Assembly: GCF_000311825.1 (NCBI RefSeq)
Contig: NZ_HE978566.1
Location: forward strand, 37,956 to 79,100
Direction of reading: 5' to 3'
DNA: 41,145 nt
Origin: Peptoniphilus grossensis ph5
GTDB taxonomy: Bacteria; Bacillota; Clostridia; Tissierellales; Peptoniphilaceae
Position numbers and translations under genes: made by a program. A model generated the notes under the pieces. The model was not told where the DNA came from, did no database searches, and saw nothing but the letters and a program-made list of their open reading frames with translations. Positions 39,156-41,145 of this stretch are shown here, one piece after another (within the stretch, counting starts at the first letter, position 1; the number at the start of each line of letters is the position of its first letter).

Positions 39156-41135
39156 TTGAATAAAAAAATTGGAGGAGCAGGTTTTTATATTGTACTAATT
39201 TTAGTATTAGTGCTTACAATAAAATTTTTCAGCCCACCAGTAAATACAGTGGATGAAAAAAGTTTTACTGAATTTGTCACAGAACTGGACAAGGGAAATG
39301 TAAAGAGTGTGACACTACAAAATGGAGTTGACTCTATTGCCAGCGTTAAATTAAAAAGCGATGAATCCTTTAGGACTGTAATACCTAAGGAGGCATCAGA
39401 TACTTTTTATAAGGATTATTTAAAGGAAAAATCTGATGCTGGCGAGATAAATGTAATCTCCACACCAACTAAGCAAACTTCTTTTCTTGTTGAATGGATT
39501 CCAACTCTATTGATGTTGGGAGTATTAATTTTCTTCTGGTACAAGATGATGCAACAAGCTGGCGGTGGCGGAGGAAAGATGAATTCCTTTGGCAAGAGCA
39601 AGGCTAAACTCATAAATAAGGAAGATTCAAAAAATCTTGTAAAGTTTAAAGATGTTGCAGGTCTTGAAGAAGAGAAGGAAGAACTTGGAGAAATTGTTGA
39701 TTTCTTAAAAAATCCTAAGAAATTTATAAACATGGGGGCAAGAATACCTAAGGGAGTTCTCTTGGTGGGACCTCCAGGAACTGGTAAGACTTATCTATCT
39801 AAGGCAGTTGCTGGCGAAGCAGGCGTTCCCTTCTTCATCATGAGTGGATCTGACTTTGTAGAAATGTTTGTGGGCGTTGGTGCATCAAGAGTAAGAGATT
39901 TATTTGAAAATGCAAAGAAAAATGCACCATGTATAATTTTTATAGATGAAATTGATGCTGTTGGAAGAAGAAGAGGGGCAGGCCTCGGCGGCGGACATGA
40001 CGAAAGAGAGCAAACCTTAAACCAACTTTTAGTTGAAATGGACGGCTTTGGCACTAACGAAGGCGTAATAGTAATGGCTGCAACAAATAGGGCAGACATA
40101 CTTGACCCTGCCATTTTAAGACCAGGCAGATTTGACAGAACTGTCTATGTAGGAAAGCCTGATGTCCGTGCCAGAAAGGCAATACTTGAAATTCACTCAA
40201 GGGGCAAAAAACTTGCAAAGGACGTTGATCTTGAAGTCATTGCCAAGAGAACTCCTGGCTTTACTCCAGCAGATCTTGAAAACTTGATGAATGAATCTGC
40301 CCTACTTGCTGCAAGAAGAAATGACAGCGAAATTTCCATGGAAGATGTTGACGAAGCATCAATTAAGGTGCAAGCAGGTCCTGCAAAAAAATCTCGTGTA
40401 GTTTCAGAAAAGGAAAGAAAGCTAACTGCAGTTCACGAGTCAGGACACGCAATTGTGTCAAGGCTTCTGCCAGAAGAAGATCCAGTCCACATGATAACAA
40501 TTATTCCAAGGGGAATGGCTGGCGGCTTCACTGCCTATCTTCCAGAAGATGATGTTTCCTTTATGACAAAGAAAAAAATGGAAGCTTCCATTGTATCTCT
40601 ACTTGGAGGAAGAGTTGCAGAGTCCCTTGTCCTTGATGACATATCTACTGGCGCATCAAATGACATTGAAAGGGCTACAAAAATTGCCCGTGCCATGGTA
40701 ACTCAATATGGAATGAGCGACAGACTTGGCACCATAAATTATGATTCATCTGAAAATGAAGTCTTTATCGGTCGTGACCTTGGCAGGTCAAAGGATTATT
40801 CTGAAAGAACTGCTGCAGAAATCGACGAAGAAGTTGCTAGAATTATAAATGAAGGCTACTCAAAGTGTAAGGAACTTTTAAGCGACAACTTAGACAAGCT
40901 CTTGGCACTTTCCGATGCACTTTTGGAAAAGGAAACAATTTATGCCAATGATTTTGAAAAGATCTTTAATGGAGAAAAATTGGAAGAAGAGTCTATAGAC
41001 ATTGACGACTCCATAAAGGTCACTGATCTTTCTGAAGAAGCTCGCCAAATAATTAGCAAAAAGGAAAGTGAAAAGAAAGATAAAGAAGTCAGTGAAGACA
41101 GAGAAGATAAAGAAGAAGCAAAGGATTCAGAATAA
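39156..41135 (+). CDS. ftsH: ATP-dependent zinc metalloprotease FtsH
   Basis: A 659-residue membrane protease for quality control of membrane proteins. The first membrane helix lies near 8-24, an external domain follows, and the second helix lies near 110-128. The AAA domain has Walker A GPPGTGKT (about 205-212), Walker [12 protein letters not shown], and the second region of homology with RPGRFDR. The zinc site is H427-E-S-G-H431, with the third ligand in a later helix. The tail (about 615-659) is acidic and lysine-rich. It starts at TTG 39156 with AAGGGGTGAT upstream; no in-frame ATG fits better. The gene is complete and ends ten bases before the window edge. Confidence 0.97.
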   Translation: MNKKIGGAGFYIVLILVLVLTIKFFSPPVNTVDEKSFTEFVTELDKGNVKSVTLQNGVDSIASVKLKSDESFRTVIPKEASDTFYKDYLKEKSDAGEINVISTPTKQTSFLVEWIPTLLMLGVLIFFWYKMMQQAGGGGGKMNSFGKSKAKLINKEDSKNLVKFKDVAGLEEEKEELGEIVDFLKNPKKFINMGARIPKGVLLVGPPGTGKTYLSKAVAGEAGVPFFIMSGSDFVEMFVGVGASRVRDLFENAKKNAPCIIFIDEIDAVGRRRGAGLGGGHDEREQTLNQLLVEMDGFGTNEGVIVMAATNRADILDPAILRPGRFDRTVYVGKPDVRARKAILEIHSRGKKLAKDVDLEVIAKRTPGFTPADLENLMNESALLAARRNDSEISMEDVDEASIKVQAGPAKKSRVVSEKERKLTAVHESGHAIVSRLLPEEDPVHMITIIPRGMAGGFTAYLPEDDVSFMTKKKMEASIVSLLGGRVAESLVLDDISTGASNDIERATKIARAMVTQYGMSDRLGTINYDSSENEVFIGRDLGRSKDYSERTAAEIDEEVARIINEGYSKCKELLSDNLDKLLALSDALLEKETIYANDFEKIFNGEKLEEESIDIDDSIKVTDLSEEARQIISKKESEKKDKEVSEDREDKEEAKDSE

Positions 41136-41145
41136 ATTTATTAAA

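Overview
The window is a low-GC chromosomal segment with Gram-positive features: strong AGGAGG-type ribosome binding sites, T-box, SAM-I and yybP-ykoY leaders, S-layer homology domains and lipobox signal peptides. Amino-acid-fermentation genes sit beside a yabO-divIC-yabR-tilS-hpt-ftsH block without sporulation genes. This suggests an anaerobic, non-sporulating coccus of the Tissierellia/Peptoniphilaceae type (Peptoniphilus-like). The taxon is an inference from gene content, not a measured placement.

Layout. 167-6553: a six-gene + strand operon with a DUF5058 membrane protein and a second membrane protein, glutaminase, a GltS-type sodium/glutamate symporter and two M20 amidohydrolases (AbgB-like, AbgA/HipO-like), apparently for taking up and deamidating or deacylating glutamine/glutamate compounds. 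6805-7446: a lipoprotein. 7574-9723: threonine/serine dehydratase and a class I aminotransferase. 9735-9899: a 54-aa membrane peptide. 9913-12529 (-): a MoxR-type AAA ATPase with a VWA partner. 12530-13993: about 1.4 kb with no large gene, but not empty. It holds three tandem paralogous 38-41 aa hydrophobic peptides ending ALIKYLKK, then two tandem type I toxin-antitoxin cassettes (25- and 27-aa TxpA/BsrG/Hol-Tox-like toxins on the - strand, small antisense RNAs on the + strand), then a serine T-box. 13994-22881: serS, a manganese-riboswitch-controlled P-type ATPase, a GntR-regulated ABC operon with three permeases, and an NCS2 purine permease. 23013-23521: a YefM/YoeB-type type II toxin-antitoxin pair. 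23621-26676: an S-layer protein followed closely by gltX. 26771-31127 (-): a cell-envelope cluster (polysaccharide deacetylase, YcdB-like protein, DUF1858 protein, stalk-domain protein). 31214-34667: AEC transporter, SAM-I riboswitch plus metK, and a DapF-like epimerase. 34796-41135: yabN-like, HU, and the conserved yabO(rqcP)-divIC-yabR(S1)-tilS-hpt-ftsH block.

The most unusual part is 12.6-13.7 kb, where five very small membrane-active-looking peptides and two antisense RNAs are packed together. The cassettes repeat with a 324-nt period. Each has a complete set of promoters and terminators for a toxin mRNA that would cover the antitoxin RNA. The three ALIKYLKK peptides upstream form their own tandem family, and read-through from them would add antisense RNA to the first toxin.

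All calls come from reading the sequence; no database search, folding program or expression data was available. No tRNA, rRNA, CRISPR array, insertion sequence or prophage was seen.
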